16,261 nt of DNA from an uncultured Collinsella sp. (GCA_900548935.1 URMR01000028.1:1-16261); one strand, 5' to 3'. Positions 1-7,657 are shown, numbered from the stretch's first letter. Translations and numbers: made by a program. The notes: generated from the letters alone by a model not told the origin.

Positions 1-656
1 CCGCATTTCCGTTCGACGCCGTTATCTTTGACATGGACGGCGTCATTGTCGATACCGAGTATTACTACCTGGGCGAGACTGCCGCGTTTGCCAAGGAGCT
101 TGGGCTTAATCTGACTCAAGAGGAGTTGAACGGGCAGGTCGGTACCTCGCATCAGTTCTTCCTGCATATGCTGGTCGATTGGTTTGAGCGCGCCGGTAAG
201 GGGCATTTCACTGGCGAGGAAGCGTTGGCCCGTTGGGACGAGTGGGCGCATAAGCGTCCGCGCGACTATCAGGCTTTGATTAACCCAGGCGCCGTGGATA
301 CGATTCGAGAGCTGCCGCGCCGCGGCGTTCGCGTAGCGCTTGCCAGCTCGTCTCCCATGGATAGCATCGAGGAGGTGCTCAATGCGTGCGGGCTGTCGGA
401 TGCCTTTGAGTATGTGGTGAGCGGCGAGCAGTTTAAGGAGAGCAAGCCCGAGCCCGACATCTACCTGCATGCGCTGGACCTGCTGGGGCTGCCCGCGAAT
501 CGCTGCTGCTGCGTTGAGGATTCGGTGCCTGGCATCACCGCTGGCAAGCGAGCCGGCCTGACAGTCATTGCCAAGCGCGAGGAACGCTTTGGCTTTAGCC
601 AGGATGCCGCGGACAAGATTATCGACCAGCTGCCGGAGCTGCTCACGCTTTCTTAG
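1..656 (+). CDS. HAD-superfamily phosphatase / beta-phosphoglucomutase-like hydrolase (5' end missing)
   Basis: The frame is open from the window edge (codons in phase from base 3) and reads AFPFDAVIFDMDGVIVDTE, so the true start lies just upstream; the ATG at 33 falls inside HAD motif I and is not a plausible start. Motif I (DMDGVIVD, nucleophile Asp and acid/base Asp), motif II (LASSSP), motif III Lys (ESKPEPD) and motif IV (CCCVEDSVPGITAGKRAG) are all present in order, with a helical cap after motif I. This is the usual subfamily IA layout and size, just over 200 residues. Such enzymes dephosphorylate or isomerise small sugar phosphates in the cytosol, but the substrate cannot be read from sequence. 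It precedes a sugar-catabolic locus but is separated from it by about 150 bp and a terminator-like hairpin, so co-function is only possible. Stop is TAG at 654-656. Confidence 0.9.
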   Translation, partial: AFPFDAVIFDMDGVIVDTEYYYLGETAAFAKELGLNLTQEELNGQVGTSHQFFLHMLVDWFERAGKGHFTGEEALARWDEWAHKRPRDYQALINPGAVDTIRELPRRGVRVALASSSPMDSIEEVLNACGLSDAFEYVVSGEQFKESKPEPDIYLHALDLLGLPANRCCCVEDSVPGITAGKRAGLTVIAKREERFGFSQDAADKIIDQLPELLTLS

Positions 657-727
657 GATCGCGGTAGTTGCGCGTTTTTCGGGTCTGATGAGTAAATAGC
701 CAACATTTTGGTGCGACACCTAGCATA

Positions 728-779
728 CTTTAAGCCAATGCGGGCTTAAGGGCTTGTTGAATGCCCTTAAGCCCGTTTT
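728..779 (+). terminator. Terminator-like hairpin with a competing upstream arm (possible attenuator)
   Basis: A perfect 13-bp stem, CGGGCTTAAGGGC (741-753) with its complement at 763-775, has a 9-nt loop and is followed by TTTT at 776-779. This is a classic intrinsic terminator. It may end the HAD transcript, but only 31 bases separate it from the gntR start codon at 807, too little room for a separate promoter. The segment 728-736 (CTTTAAGCC) can pair with 743-751 (one G-U wobble), which would block the terminator stem. So it could act as an attenuator in the gntR leader. No open leader peptide was recognised. Confidence 0.6.
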
Positions 780-806
780 AGAATTAATTGTGCTGGGAGA
801 GGGTAT

Positions 807-1550
807 ATGCCACCGACTGAAGGGCCAACTGACGGTAAAGCAGCGATACCGCTGTACCAACAGGTCATTGATATCATTAAAAACGAAATCAACTCCGGCG
901 CCTACAAGGCAGGCGCGCGGATACCCAACGAATTCGAATTGGCTGAGAGCTATAAAGTTGGCCGCGTTACCGTGCGACGCGCTATTGAGGAGCTCGTCCA
1001 GCAGGGCTATCTAACGAAGCGACAGGGGAAAGGCACGTTTGTCAATGCCCCCAAGCTCAAGCGCAAGATTCGCCAGAAGGATGACGTTCAGAGTTTTTCG
1101 GACGCATGCCGCGTTAACGGAATGGAACCGGGGGCGTGTGTCATTTCGAGAAAGATACTGCCGGCGGATTCCACCGAAGCGCAGTTCTTTGGTGTTCCCG
1201 TTGGAACTGACTTGATTTGCGTTGAGCGCGTGCGCACTGCCGATGGCGTCCCTGTCATGCTCGAGAACAACATATACGTTTACGAGGACAACGCCTATCT
1301 ATCAACGGCACCTCTATCTAACCAATCCATTTTTGAGTTCGTGCGCAACCGGACGGGCCGCACGCCCGCGTTTACCGACCCGTGCACGCTCGAGATCGCG
1401 TGCGCGTCGCCCGAGGTCGCTCGACTGTTGGCAGTTCCCGTTGGCGAACCCTTGTTTTATATGGAAGCCTTCTTTTTCGATGAGCAGCGGCGGCCGTTTA
1501 TCATCGGTCGTCAGCGGATCGTTGGGTCTCGCTACGTTTTTGACATCTAG
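807..1550 (+). CDS. GntR-family transcriptional regulator, HutC/FrlR subfamily (UTRA effector domain)
   Basis: 247 residues. The N-terminal winged helix (about 14-80) has the GntR hallmarks: IPLYQQV, the recognition region ESYKVGRVTVRRAIEEL, and the wing KRQGKGTFV. The remainder (about 95-240) fits a UTRA domain, which in this subfamily binds a sugar phosphate or amino-acid effector in the chorismate-lyase fold. Start is ATG 807 behind GGGAGAGGG at 795-803. A candidate start in another frame at 754 gives a nonsense protein. It sits immediately upstream of, and in the same direction as, the frl-like catabolic genes. E. coli frl is likewise controlled by a GntR/UTRA regulator (FrlR). The inferred role is local repressor of the genes from 1769, relieved by a phosphorylated pathway intermediate. 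Operator candidates lie at 1687-1726. Confidence 0.9.
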   Translation: MPPTEGPTDGKAAIPLYQQVIDIIKNEINSGAYKAGARIPNEFELAESYKVGRVTVRRAIEELVQQGYLTKRQGKGTFVNAPKLKRKIRQKDDVQSFSDACRVNGMEPGACVISRKILPADSTEAQFFGVPVGTDLICVERVRTADGVPVMLENNIYVYEDNAYLSTAPLSNQSIFEFVRNRTGRTPAFTDPCTLEIACASPEVARLLAVPVGEPLFYMEAFFFDEQRRPFIIGRQRIVGSRYVFDI

Positions 1551-1560
1551 GACATTGCGA

Positions 1561-1600
1561 ATGGAAACGCCCGGTGGATCATCTCACCGGGCGTTTCCAT
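1561..1600. terminator. Perfect 16-bp inverted repeat, probable terminator of the gntR gene
   Basis: ATGGAAACGCCCGGTG (1561-1576) is repeated as its exact reverse complement at 1585-1600, with an 8-nt loop. It starts 10 bases after the gntR stop codon. There is no T-run after the stem, only GTTTCC within the arm, so termination would depend on the very stable stem. It is symmetric and could work in either direction. It separates regulator and carrier transcripts. Confidence 0.6.
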
Positions 1601-1660
1601 ACCGTTCACGGCGCAAACGCGACCGTTCAACCGCGTTGCGGCAATCAGTTTGAAATTATC

Positions 1661-1689
1661 TTGATGACGAGAAAAGCTGCTGGTAATCT
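1661..1689 (+). promoter_or_regulatory. Candidate promoter of the catabolic operon
   Basis: TTGATG (1661-1666) and TAATCT (1684-1689) are separated by exactly 17 bases. The -35 box is a fair match, but the -10 box is weak (3 of 6). It is the best sigma70-like pair upstream of the carrier gene and lies directly before two palindromes, as expected for a repressed promoter. Low certainty. Confidence 0.3.
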
Positions 1690-1726
1690 ATGGGACGTCA
1701 TAGAACGTTTGCATTGTGCAAGCGTT
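1687..1726. promoter_or_regulatory. Two adjoining palindromes, candidate operators for the GntR regulator
   Basis: The first is TCTATG (1687-1692), 6-bp spacer, CATAGA (1699-1704). The second is AACGTTTGCA (1704-1713), TTG spacer, TGCAAGCGTT (1717-1726), with 10-bp arms matching at 9 of 10 positions. They overlap at one base and lie between the candidate -10 box and the carrier start at 1769. Dimeric GntR proteins bind such palindromes, and these are the only strong ones between the regulator and the operon apart from the terminator repeat. Which one, if either, is bound cannot be decided from sequence. Confidence 0.5.
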
Positions 1727-1768
1727 GAAGCGAGATGCGATGCAGTCTCGAGTTCTTTGGAGGTATCT

Positions 1769-3232
1769 ATGTCAGATACGAAGGCGAAGAAGACAAACAG
1801 ACGTTTTAAGTTCAAATTACCGCATGTCTATACGATCATGTTCTTGCTGATCGTTGTCTTTGCGGTCCTGACTTGGATCGTTCCCTCTGGTCAGTATCAG
1901 CGCAAGACGATTTCGACAGCGGCGGGCGAGCGTGAAGTCGCCGTTGCTGGAACCTATGAACAGGTCGATAAGAACTACACCGATTCCGAGACCGGCGAGA
2001 CCATCAATCTGGGCCAGGATATCTTCGCGGTTCTGCAAGCGCCCACCAAGGGTATCCAGGAGGCTGCCGACGTCGTTGCGTTCGTCTTATTGATTGGCGG
2101 ATCGTTCGCGATCATCACCAAGACCAACGCTTTGAATGCCGGCATGAGCCGTGTGATTAAAAAGCTCAAGAACAAGGACATCCTCATCATTCCCATCACG
2201 ATGACATTGCTGTCCATTTGCGGCACTACGTTTGGTATGTCTGAGGAAGCCCTGCCGTTCTATGCCATCTTCATTCCCATCATGATGGGTATCGGCTATG
2301 ACTCGATGACGGCATTCATCATCTGCTTCCTTGGTCCCAACCTGGGATATTGTGCTTCGACCATCGACCCGTTTAATGTTTTGATCGCCCAAGGCATCAT
2401 TGGCATCGAGGGTAATCCGCAACTGTGGCTGCGCGCCGTTTCTTGGGTCATCTTCACTGCCGTCGGTATCGCATGGGCCATGCGCTACGCCATGCGCGTC
2501 AAGAAAAACCCCGAGTCGTCCATTGTGTACGAGGACGATAAGCTCAAGCGTATTGAATTTTCCGTGACCGATGCCTCCATCGAGGAAGAGTTCACTATCC
2601 GTCAGAAGCTCGTGCTTATCGATTTTGCTTGCGGTATGGGCATTATCGTCTGGGGTCTTGTTACCCAGGGCTGGTACATGAATCAGATTTCCGCCGTGTT
2701 CCTTGGCATGGGCTTGCTTGCCGGTATCCTGGGCGGACTTGACCAGCAGACGATCGCAGAGGAGTTCGTTAAGGGTCTCGCCGACTTTGCGTACGCTGCC
2801 GTCGTTATCGGTATCGCTCGCGGTATTCTGGTCATCGCCGAGGGCGGCATGATCATCGACACCATCCTCCAGGCGCTCGCTACCGCGCTCGCCGGTGCAC
2901 CCGCCGCCGTCTACACCACGTTTATGTATATCGTCCTTGGCCTGCTCTCTTTGCTGGTTCCCTCGAGTTCTGGCCTGGCGGCGCTCACCATGCCCGTTAT
3001 GGGCTCCCTGACCGAGCTCATGGGCCTCAATCCCGAGGCGGCCGTCACCGCGCTCCAGTTTGCCAACCAGACCATCAACACCATCAGCCCCGTGGCGGGC
3101 ATGACGGTCGCCGGCCTTGCCGTGGCTAAGATTTCGTTTGGCCAATGGTGGAAGACCATTTGGAAGTTCTTCATCTTCATGGTCGTGTTTGGCTTGGTCG
3201 TTACTGCCATTTCCGGCATGCTTCCGGCGTAG
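1769..3232 (+). CDS. YfcC-family (DcuC/ion-transporter superfamily) membrane carrier, putative fructosamine importer
   Basis: 487 residues from ATG 1769, chosen because TTTGGAGG (1756-1763) precedes it and because the upstream in-frame extension reads through the gntR terminator repeat. A short basic cytosolic N-terminus is followed by many hydrophobic segments, the first around VYTIMFLLIVVFAVLTWIVP and the last at the C-terminus (IFMVVFGLVVTAISGMLP). The conserved late motif LLVPSSSGLAALTMPVM and the NQTINTISPVAGMTVAGL stretch are typical of COG1288/YfcC carriers, which are secondary active transporters related to C4-dicarboxylate carriers. As first gene of an frl-like operon it most likely imports the pathway substrate. 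E. coli FrlA is an APC-type permease, so this is a non-homologous replacement. As I recall, the Salmonella fructose-asparagine operon also uses a dicarboxylate-carrier-like transporter (FraA), which makes an acidic or peptide-like Amadori compound conceivable. The substrate is unproven. Confidence 0.85.
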   Translation: MSDTKAKKTNRRFKFKLPHVYTIMFLLIVVFAVLTWIVPSGQYQRKTISTAAGEREVAVAGTYEQVDKNYTDSETGETINLGQDIFAVLQAPTKGIQEAADVVAFVLLIGGSFAIITKTNALNAGMSRVIKKLKNKDILIIPITMTLLSICGTTFGMSEEALPFYAIFIPIMMGIGYDSMTAFIICFLGPNLGYCASTIDPFNVLIAQGIIGIEGNPQLWLRAVSWVIFTAVGIAWAMRYAMRVKKNPESSIVYEDDKLKRIEFSVTDASIEEEFTIRQKLVLIDFACGMGIIVWGLVTQGWYMNQISAVFLGMGLLAGILGGLDQQTIAEEFVKGLADFAYAAVVIGIARGILVIAEGGMIIDTILQALATALAGAPAAVYTTFMYIVLGLLSLLVPSSSGLAALTMPVMGSLTELMGLNPEAAVTALQFANQTINTISPVAGMTVAGLAVAKISFGQWWKTIWKFFIFMVVFGLVVTAISGMLPA

Positions 3233-3241
3233 GTGGTTGTG

Positions 3242-4825
3242 ATGTCCGATCGTTTGACGGTCCTGACGTCTAAGAGCGTCTTTACCGGTACGGGGGACCT
3301 GCCGTTTGAAGGTTTCGTAGCGGTCCGTGGCAATCGAATTGAGGCTGTTGGCACCAAGTGTGAGGTAGCTTCGTATTTGACCCAGGCGGACGAGGTAGTT
3401 GACCTGGGCGACCGCACTGTCATGCCTGGCCTGATCGATGTGCATACCTTCTATACAGGTTGGGCGCTGCGGACGTTGGGGTCTGATCTGTCCGGCATCG
3501 CCGATGCCAAAGAGGCCGTGTCGCTCTTGCGTGCATGGAAAGAAGATCATCCGGATTGCGCGGCGGCTTTTGGCCACAACCTACCCGAAACGTTGGCATC
3601 GGATGCCGAGAACGCAAATACAGCAGCTGTGTTTGACGAGTGTTTTGGCGATATCCCTGTCGTCTGCTTTACGCCGGGCGCGGAGACCTGTGTTCTCAAT
3701 GCTGCCGCCAGTGCGCGATACGGCTTCACACCCCAGGCGTGCTATGCCGAGAAGATCTGGCGCATGATGAGCGATTTCCTTGCGCTGCCCGAGGTGCGTG
3801 CCGGGTATTCGGACTACATGAGCATGCTTAACGAGCGCGGCGTTACCGCCATCAAGGAGATGGCGTTTGATGACTACTACGGCTTTGCCGACGAAATGGC
3901 TCGCCGTGAGGAATCTGGTGAGCTGACGGTTCGCGTCTCCATGATGTCGCAGCCGGTGGGTGCTGGTGCAAATCTGGCATATGCCCGCGAGGCGCGAGAG
4001 CGCTTCCGGGGACCGTTCGTTCGTTTTTCTGGCTTCAACCGTATGACCGATCGCGGCGTATGGGCGGGGCTTGCCGAGATGATTGACCCCTATGAGGACA
4101 CGGCCGATGCGGGCGCTGCCGGCAAGACGGTCGTCGAGGAGCCAGAGTGGAATCTGATTGAGAACGAGCTGCGTGCAATTGATGCTGACGGCTTCCGATA
4201 TTCCTTGCATTGCCAGGGCGATGGCGCCGTTCGCCGCACCGTGGCGCTCTATGCCTCGCTGCCTCGAGGCGAGCATGGACGGATGCTTCGCCGCCATGCG
4301 ATTACCGATCTCGAGAACTCTGACCCGACCGATCTTGTCGAGTTTGGCAAGTTAGGTGGAATTTGCGAGGTCTATCCGCAGATTCTGACGCTGGACCGGC
4401 GCGAGGATTGCCTGTCGATGATGCGTCGACAAATTGGCGAGACGCGACTTTTGCACAGCTGGAATCGCCGCGGCATGGAAGATTCCGGATGCACAGTGTG
4501 CTGTGGCACGGATTTGCCGCTGTTGATTCCGAGCTTGGGCGAGTCAATCTACAGTGCGTGCGGCGGATACTTCGACGACGGACTGCCCGTGAATGAGGTC
4601 AACACGCTGACGCTTGTCGAGCTCTTGCGCGCTTGGACTGCCGGGGGCGCGTACGACCTGATGCGCGAAGACGAGCTGGGTACGCTTGAGGTTGGCAAGC
4701 TTGCCGATATCTGCGTGCTCGATCGGGATGTGTTCGACCTCGATTATCGCGACGCACGCGATCTTGCGGTTGATATGACGATGTCGGACGGACAAATCGT
4801 GTTCGATCGAAATAAGGAGGCATAA
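3242..4825 (+). CDS. YtcJ-like amidohydrolase (Amidohydrolase_3 family), metal site altered
   Basis: 527 residues from ATG 3242 (AGGTGG at 3231-3236; an in-frame GTG at 3233 is the alternative). The N-terminal beta-sandwich strand leads to VMPGLIDVHTF (residues 60-70), where amidohydrolases normally show HxH; here it is H68-T-F70, so the second His is absent. Further family landmarks are LHCQGDGAVR (H323), RHAITDLENSDPTDL (H352), CCGTDLPLLIPSLGESI (D424), and a C-terminal return to the sandwich with GTLEVGKLADICVLDRDV. Members hydrolyse amides or imides of mostly unknown substrates in the cytosol. It follows the carrier by 9 bp and precedes the epimerase by 1 bp, so it is firmly in the operon. 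An attractive inference is that it trims the imported compound (for example by deacylation or removal of an amide) before the sugar enzymes act. The missing His leaves activity open. Confidence 0.85.
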   Translation: MSDRLTVLTSKSVFTGTGDLPFEGFVAVRGNRIEAVGTKCEVASYLTQADEVVDLGDRTVMPGLIDVHTFYTGWALRTLGSDLSGIADAKEAVSLLRAWKEDHPDCAAAFGHNLPETLASDAENANTAAVFDECFGDIPVVCFTPGAETCVLNAAASARYGFTPQACYAEKIWRMMSDFLALPEVRAGYSDYMSMLNERGVTAIKEMAFDDYYGFADEMARREESGELTVRVSMMSQPVGAGANLAYAREARERFRGPFVRFSGFNRMTDRGVWAGLAEMIDPYEDTADAGAAGKTVVEEPEWNLIENELRAIDADGFRYSLHCQGDGAVRRTVALYASLPRGEHGRMLRRHAITDLENSDPTDLVEFGKLGGICEVYPQILTLDRREDCLSMMRRQIGETRLLHSWNRRGMEDSGCTVCCGTDLPLLIPSLGESIYSACGGYFDDGLPVNEVNTLTLVELLRAWTAGGAYDLMREDELGTLEVGKLADICVLDRDVFDLDYRDARDLAVDMTMSDGQIVFDRNKEA

Positions 4826-4826
4826 G

Positions 4827-5678
4827 ATGCCTGAATCCAAACCGACGCTGCGTCGCGAGCAGATTGCGGGCATGAATATCCACTACATCATGTGGTCGCT
4901 CGATTACTTCCTTGATGTGCAGCAGCGCTTGGGCTTTGAGTCCATTGAGCTGTGGTGTGCAGAGCCACATGTGACGCTCGACCATACGGGCTACTTTGAG
5001 GCTGAGGTCCTGGCGAAAAAGGCTGCAGACCGTGGGCTTAGGTATCGTACTCTGTGCCCCGAGAATGTTGTCTATCCTTGGCAGTACTGCGCACGCAAGC
5101 CGCTGCATGAACAGCGCAGCCTGGCGTACTTTAAACACGGCATTGAGCTTGCCGAGGTACTTGGGTGCGACCGTATGTCCGTCAACTCGGGCTGGGGCGA
5201 CTGGGACGAGGACCGCGAGGAAGCCTGGAAGCGCAGCCGCGAGCACTTGTCCATTCTGGCGGAGTATGCCGGCGAGCACGGTCTGGTGCTTACGATGGAA
5301 AGCCTGCGTCCCGAGGAGAGCAACCTTGTGACGACGGTTTCCGATGCGAAGCGCATGATTGACGAGGTCGCGAGCCCGTACTTACAGCCCATGGTTGATA
5401 CAACCGCGATGGGCGTTGCAGGCGAGACGCTCGAGGACTGGTTTGCCGCCTTTGGTGATGGGGCAATTCACGAGATGCACTTTATCGACGGTGACCCGTA
5501 TGGCCATCTGGTGTGGGGCGATGGCAAGCACGATATGGACGCCTTCGTCGCCACACTCAACGCCCATGGTTTCGACGGCATGCTGGGCCAGGAAATCACG
5601 GACGGTCGTTACTACGATGACCCGGCGGCGGCAGATGCCAAGAACATGGCCGCATTCGAGAAATATCTGATTGACTAA
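4827..5678 (+). CDS. frlC: Sugar phosphate isomerase/epimerase, FrlC-like (fructosamine 3-epimerase candidate)
   Basis: 283 residues. Start ATG 4827 with AAGGAGG (4814-4820) just upstream, one base after the previous stop. It is a xylose-isomerase-like TIM barrel. From memory of E. coli FrlC, similarity runs along the whole length: LGFESIELWCAEPH, the YPW loop, the block SLAYFKHGIELAEVLG, ILAEYAGEHGLVLTMESLRP, and ESNLVTTVSDA. The four expected metal-ligand positions are visible: Glu in LTMESL, Asp in PMVDTT, His in HEMHFIDGDP, and Glu in GQEITD. FrlC interconverts fructoselysine and its C3 epimer psicoselysine, so the C3-epimeric sugar can feed the same kinase and deglycase. Neighbouring FrlB- and FrlD-like genes support this. 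The amine part of the substrate is unknown, and other ketose 3-epimerase activities are possible. Confidence 0.8.
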   Translation: MPESKPTLRREQIAGMNIHYIMWSLDYFLDVQQRLGFESIELWCAEPHVTLDHTGYFEAEVLAKKAADRGLRYRTLCPENVVYPWQYCARKPLHEQRSLAYFKHGIELAEVLGCDRMSVNSGWGDWDEDREEAWKRSREHLSILAEYAGEHGLVLTMESLRPEESNLVTTVSDAKRMIDEVASPYLQPMVDTTAMGVAGETLEDWFAAFGDGAIHEMHFIDGDPYGHLVWGDGKHDMDAFVATLNAHGFDGMLGQEITDGRYYDDPAAADAKNMAAFEKYLID

Positions 5679-5740
5679 AACAACCATCGGCCACGCAACC
5701 AACGTCATTGATTGCGGGCCAAACAAGAAAGGAACTGGAT

Positions 5741-6709
5741 ATGAACGCACACGATCTGATCAAAGAGGCAATTGCCGAGAAGGGCAAGTTCGACAGCGTC
5801 TACTGGATTGCTTGCGGTGGCTCCATGATCGATTTGATCCCGGCTCATGAGCTTCTGCAGCGTGAGGCAACCACCTTCACTTCGTGTATCTATACCGCAC
5901 GTGAATTCGACATTATGCGTCCGCGTCGTCTGGGCGAGAAGTCCCTGGTCATCGCTTGCAGCCACAGTGGCAATACCCCGGAGGTCGTCGAGGGCTGCGA
6001 GATTGCCCTTGCCGCCGGCGCTACGGTGATCGCCCAGACCGACAACGCTGGATCCAAGATCGACTCCGGCAAGTGGACCACGTGGGTCTACCCGTGGGGC
6101 GAGGGCGTGCCGCAGGCCGAGGTCCCCGCTGGCATTTCGCTGTCGCTTGCGGCCGAGCTGCTCGATCAGCAGGAGGGCTACGCCGATCTTGCCGATATGT
6201 ATGCTGGTATCGCCGAGATGGATAAGATTCTTCCCCCGGCACGCGAGAAGGTAAATGCCGAGCTGGGCGATCGTTTTGCCAAGCTTTGCCAGGAGCACGA
6301 GTTCTTCTATATTCTGGGCAGCGGTCCCAACTTTAGCCAGACCTACGGTTTCGCTATCTGCTCTCTTATGGAGATGCAGTGGCAGCACTGCAGCTACATC
6401 CACTCTGCCGAGTACTTCCATGGCCCCTTCGAGGCTACTCAGGATGGCGTTTTTTACTTCCTGCAGATGGGCTCCAGCGAGTGCCGTGCTATGGACGAGC
6501 GCGCCCTGGCGTTCCTTAAGACGCATACCGATACGCTGATGGTGCTCGATGCCAAGGAGTACGGTATGGAAGCCGTGCCGGCGAGCGTCCGTGCCTATCT
6601 GGACCCGGTGCTGTTCTACGCCATGAACTGCGAGCTGCGTGCTGCACGCGGCAAGGTGTTTGACCACGATCCCGATTTCCGTCGCTATATGGGCGTTGTC
6701 GAGTACTAG
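5741..6709 (+). CDS. frlB: SIS-domain deglycase, FrlB-like (fructosamine 6-phosphate deglycase)
   Basis: 322 residues from ATG 5741, chosen for AAGAAAGGA at 5725-5733 (an in-frame start at 5708 would add 11 residues ahead of that site). Two SIS domains: the first shows VYWIACGGSM (20-29) and the phosphosugar-binding loop ACSHSGNTPEV (72-82). The second has ILGSGPNFSQTYGFA (191-205), the active-site segment SAEYFHGPFE (222-231), and the C-terminal tail HDPDFRRYMGVVEY that closely recalls the end of E. coli FrlB. The family cleaves 6-phospho-fructosamines to glucose 6-phosphate and the free amine, by a mechanism related to GlmS. It lacks the GlmS glutaminase domain, so it is not a glucosamine synthase. 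It sits between the epimerase (62-bp gap) and the kinase that would make its substrate. Glucosamine-type (GfrF-like) deglycation is an alternative. Confidence 0.83.
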   Translation: MNAHDLIKEAIAEKGKFDSVYWIACGGSMIDLIPAHELLQREATTFTSCIYTAREFDIMRPRRLGEKSLVIACSHSGNTPEVVEGCEIALAAGATVIAQTDNAGSKIDSGKWTTWVYPWGEGVPQAEVPAGISLSLAAELLDQQEGYADLADMYAGIAEMDKILPPAREKVNAELGDRFAKLCQEHEFFYILGSGPNFSQTYGFAICSLMEMQWQHCSYIHSAEYFHGPFEATQDGVFYFLQMGSSECRAMDERALAFLKTHTDTLMVLDAKEYGMEAVPASVRAYLDPVLFYAMNCELRAARGKVFDHDPDFRRYMGVVEY

Positions 6710-6723
6710 AAGGGACAAAGGCC

Positions 6724-7587
6724 ATGGCATTTAACGTTAACGCGCTCGGATTTGGCGACAACGTCGTCGATCGCTACGAGCATATCCACACCATGTATCC
6801 CGGCGGCAATGCGGTGAACTTCGCCGTTTATGCCAAGAAATGCGGTGCCGCACGCTCTGCATACATGGGCATTTTTGGCAATGACGCCGCTGCCGAGCAT
6901 GTCATTGCAAGCCTCGAGGATGAGGGTATCGAGCTTGACAAGTGCGAGCAGATGATTGGCGAGAACGGAGCGGCTCGCGTGACCGTCGTTGACGGTGACC
7001 GTGTCTTCCTTGGCTCCAACGAGGGCGGTATCCGTGGCGATGCGCGCTATGTCCTCGATCGCTTTGATCTTGCGTACATGAAGCAGTTCGATGTGGTTCA
7101 TTCGGGCAACTATTGCTTTACCGAGCGCGAACTGCCCAAGCTGAAGGCTGCGGGCGTCACGGTCTCTTTTGACTTTTCGGACGACTCCACCGACGAGTAC
7201 TACGAGCAGATTGCGCCCTACGTTGATTTTGCTTTCTTTAGTGCGGCGGATGCCGCGAGTGAGGACGAGATTCGCGAGCGTCTGGCATGGGTGAAGGGCC
7301 TGGGTCCGCGTTTTGTGTCGGCTACGGCGGGCGCCGAGGGCTGCATTGCTTACGACGGCGAGCGTTATTACCGCCAGCTGGCTAAACCGGTAACGGACAT
7401 GAAGGACACCATGGGGGCGGGCGACTCGTTCCTCACCTCGTTTTTGATGTGCTATCTCGATTCCGCCAAGCGTGGAGAGGATGGCGCCGAGGCCATCGAG
7501 CGCGCGCTCGACTTTGCTGCCGGGTTTGCCTCGATCGTGTGCGGCATGGAAGGTTCTTGGGGCCACGGAGCACCAATCGTCGAATAG
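6724..7587 (+). CDS. frlD: PfkB-family sugar kinase, FrlD-like (fructosamine 6-kinase)
   Basis: 287 residues, ATG 6724, preceded by AGAAGG and AAAGG within the 14-bp gap after the deglycase. Ribokinase-fold landmarks are GFGDNVVD (9-16), the sugar-binding YPGGNAVNFAVY (25-36), SFDFSDD (148-154), and the ATP/catalytic loop MGAGDSF (230-236) with catalytic Asp 234. Similarity to E. coli FrlD is recognisable along most of its length, including GGNAVN, DRVFLG, the AFDFSD-type strand and DTMGAGDSF. FrlD phosphorylates fructoselysine at O6 with ATP in the cytosol, giving the substrate for the adjacent SIS deglycase. Gene order epimerase-deglycase-kinase matches E. coli frlBCD in content. The C-terminus (EGSWGHGAPIVE) is slightly longer than I recall for FrlD. 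Confidence 0.85.
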   Translation: MAFNVNALGFGDNVVDRYEHIHTMYPGGNAVNFAVYAKKCGAARSAYMGIFGNDAAAEHVIASLEDEGIELDKCEQMIGENGAARVTVVDGDRVFLGSNEGGIRGDARYVLDRFDLAYMKQFDVVHSGNYCFTERELPKLKAAGVTVSFDFSDDSTDEYYEQIAPYVDFAFFSAADAASEDEIRERLAWVKGLGPRFVSATAGAEGCIAYDGERYYRQLAKPVTDMKDTMGAGDSFLTSFLMCYLDSAKRGEDGAEAIERALDFAAGFASIVCGMEGSWGHGAPIVE

Positions 7588-7657
7588 CTTAAGAAAGCGT
7601 ACGGCGGTCTGGCTATGAGGCCTTGGACAGCCGATGCAAAACAATAAGCGAAACGCG

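Noticed and set aside
754..1014. + strand frame overlapping the gntR start
   Set aside because: Starts inside the terminator loop and overlaps the GntR helix-turn-helix in another frame with no domain.
1574..1768. N-terminal extension of the carrier
   Set aside because: The extra 65 codons run through the terminator repeat and operator palindromes and lack membrane-protein character; ATG 1769 has a proper ribosome site.
2087..3577. 496-codon open frame on the - strand
   Set aside because: It lies opposite the carrier and amidohydrolase genes, is rich in H, D, G, R and Q with no recognisable motif, and has no sensible context. It is an antisense shadow caused by codon bias.
5705..6730. 341-codon open frame on the - strand
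   Set aside because: Antisense to the FrlB-like gene over nearly its whole length; no motifs, and the sense frame shows clear SIS signatures.
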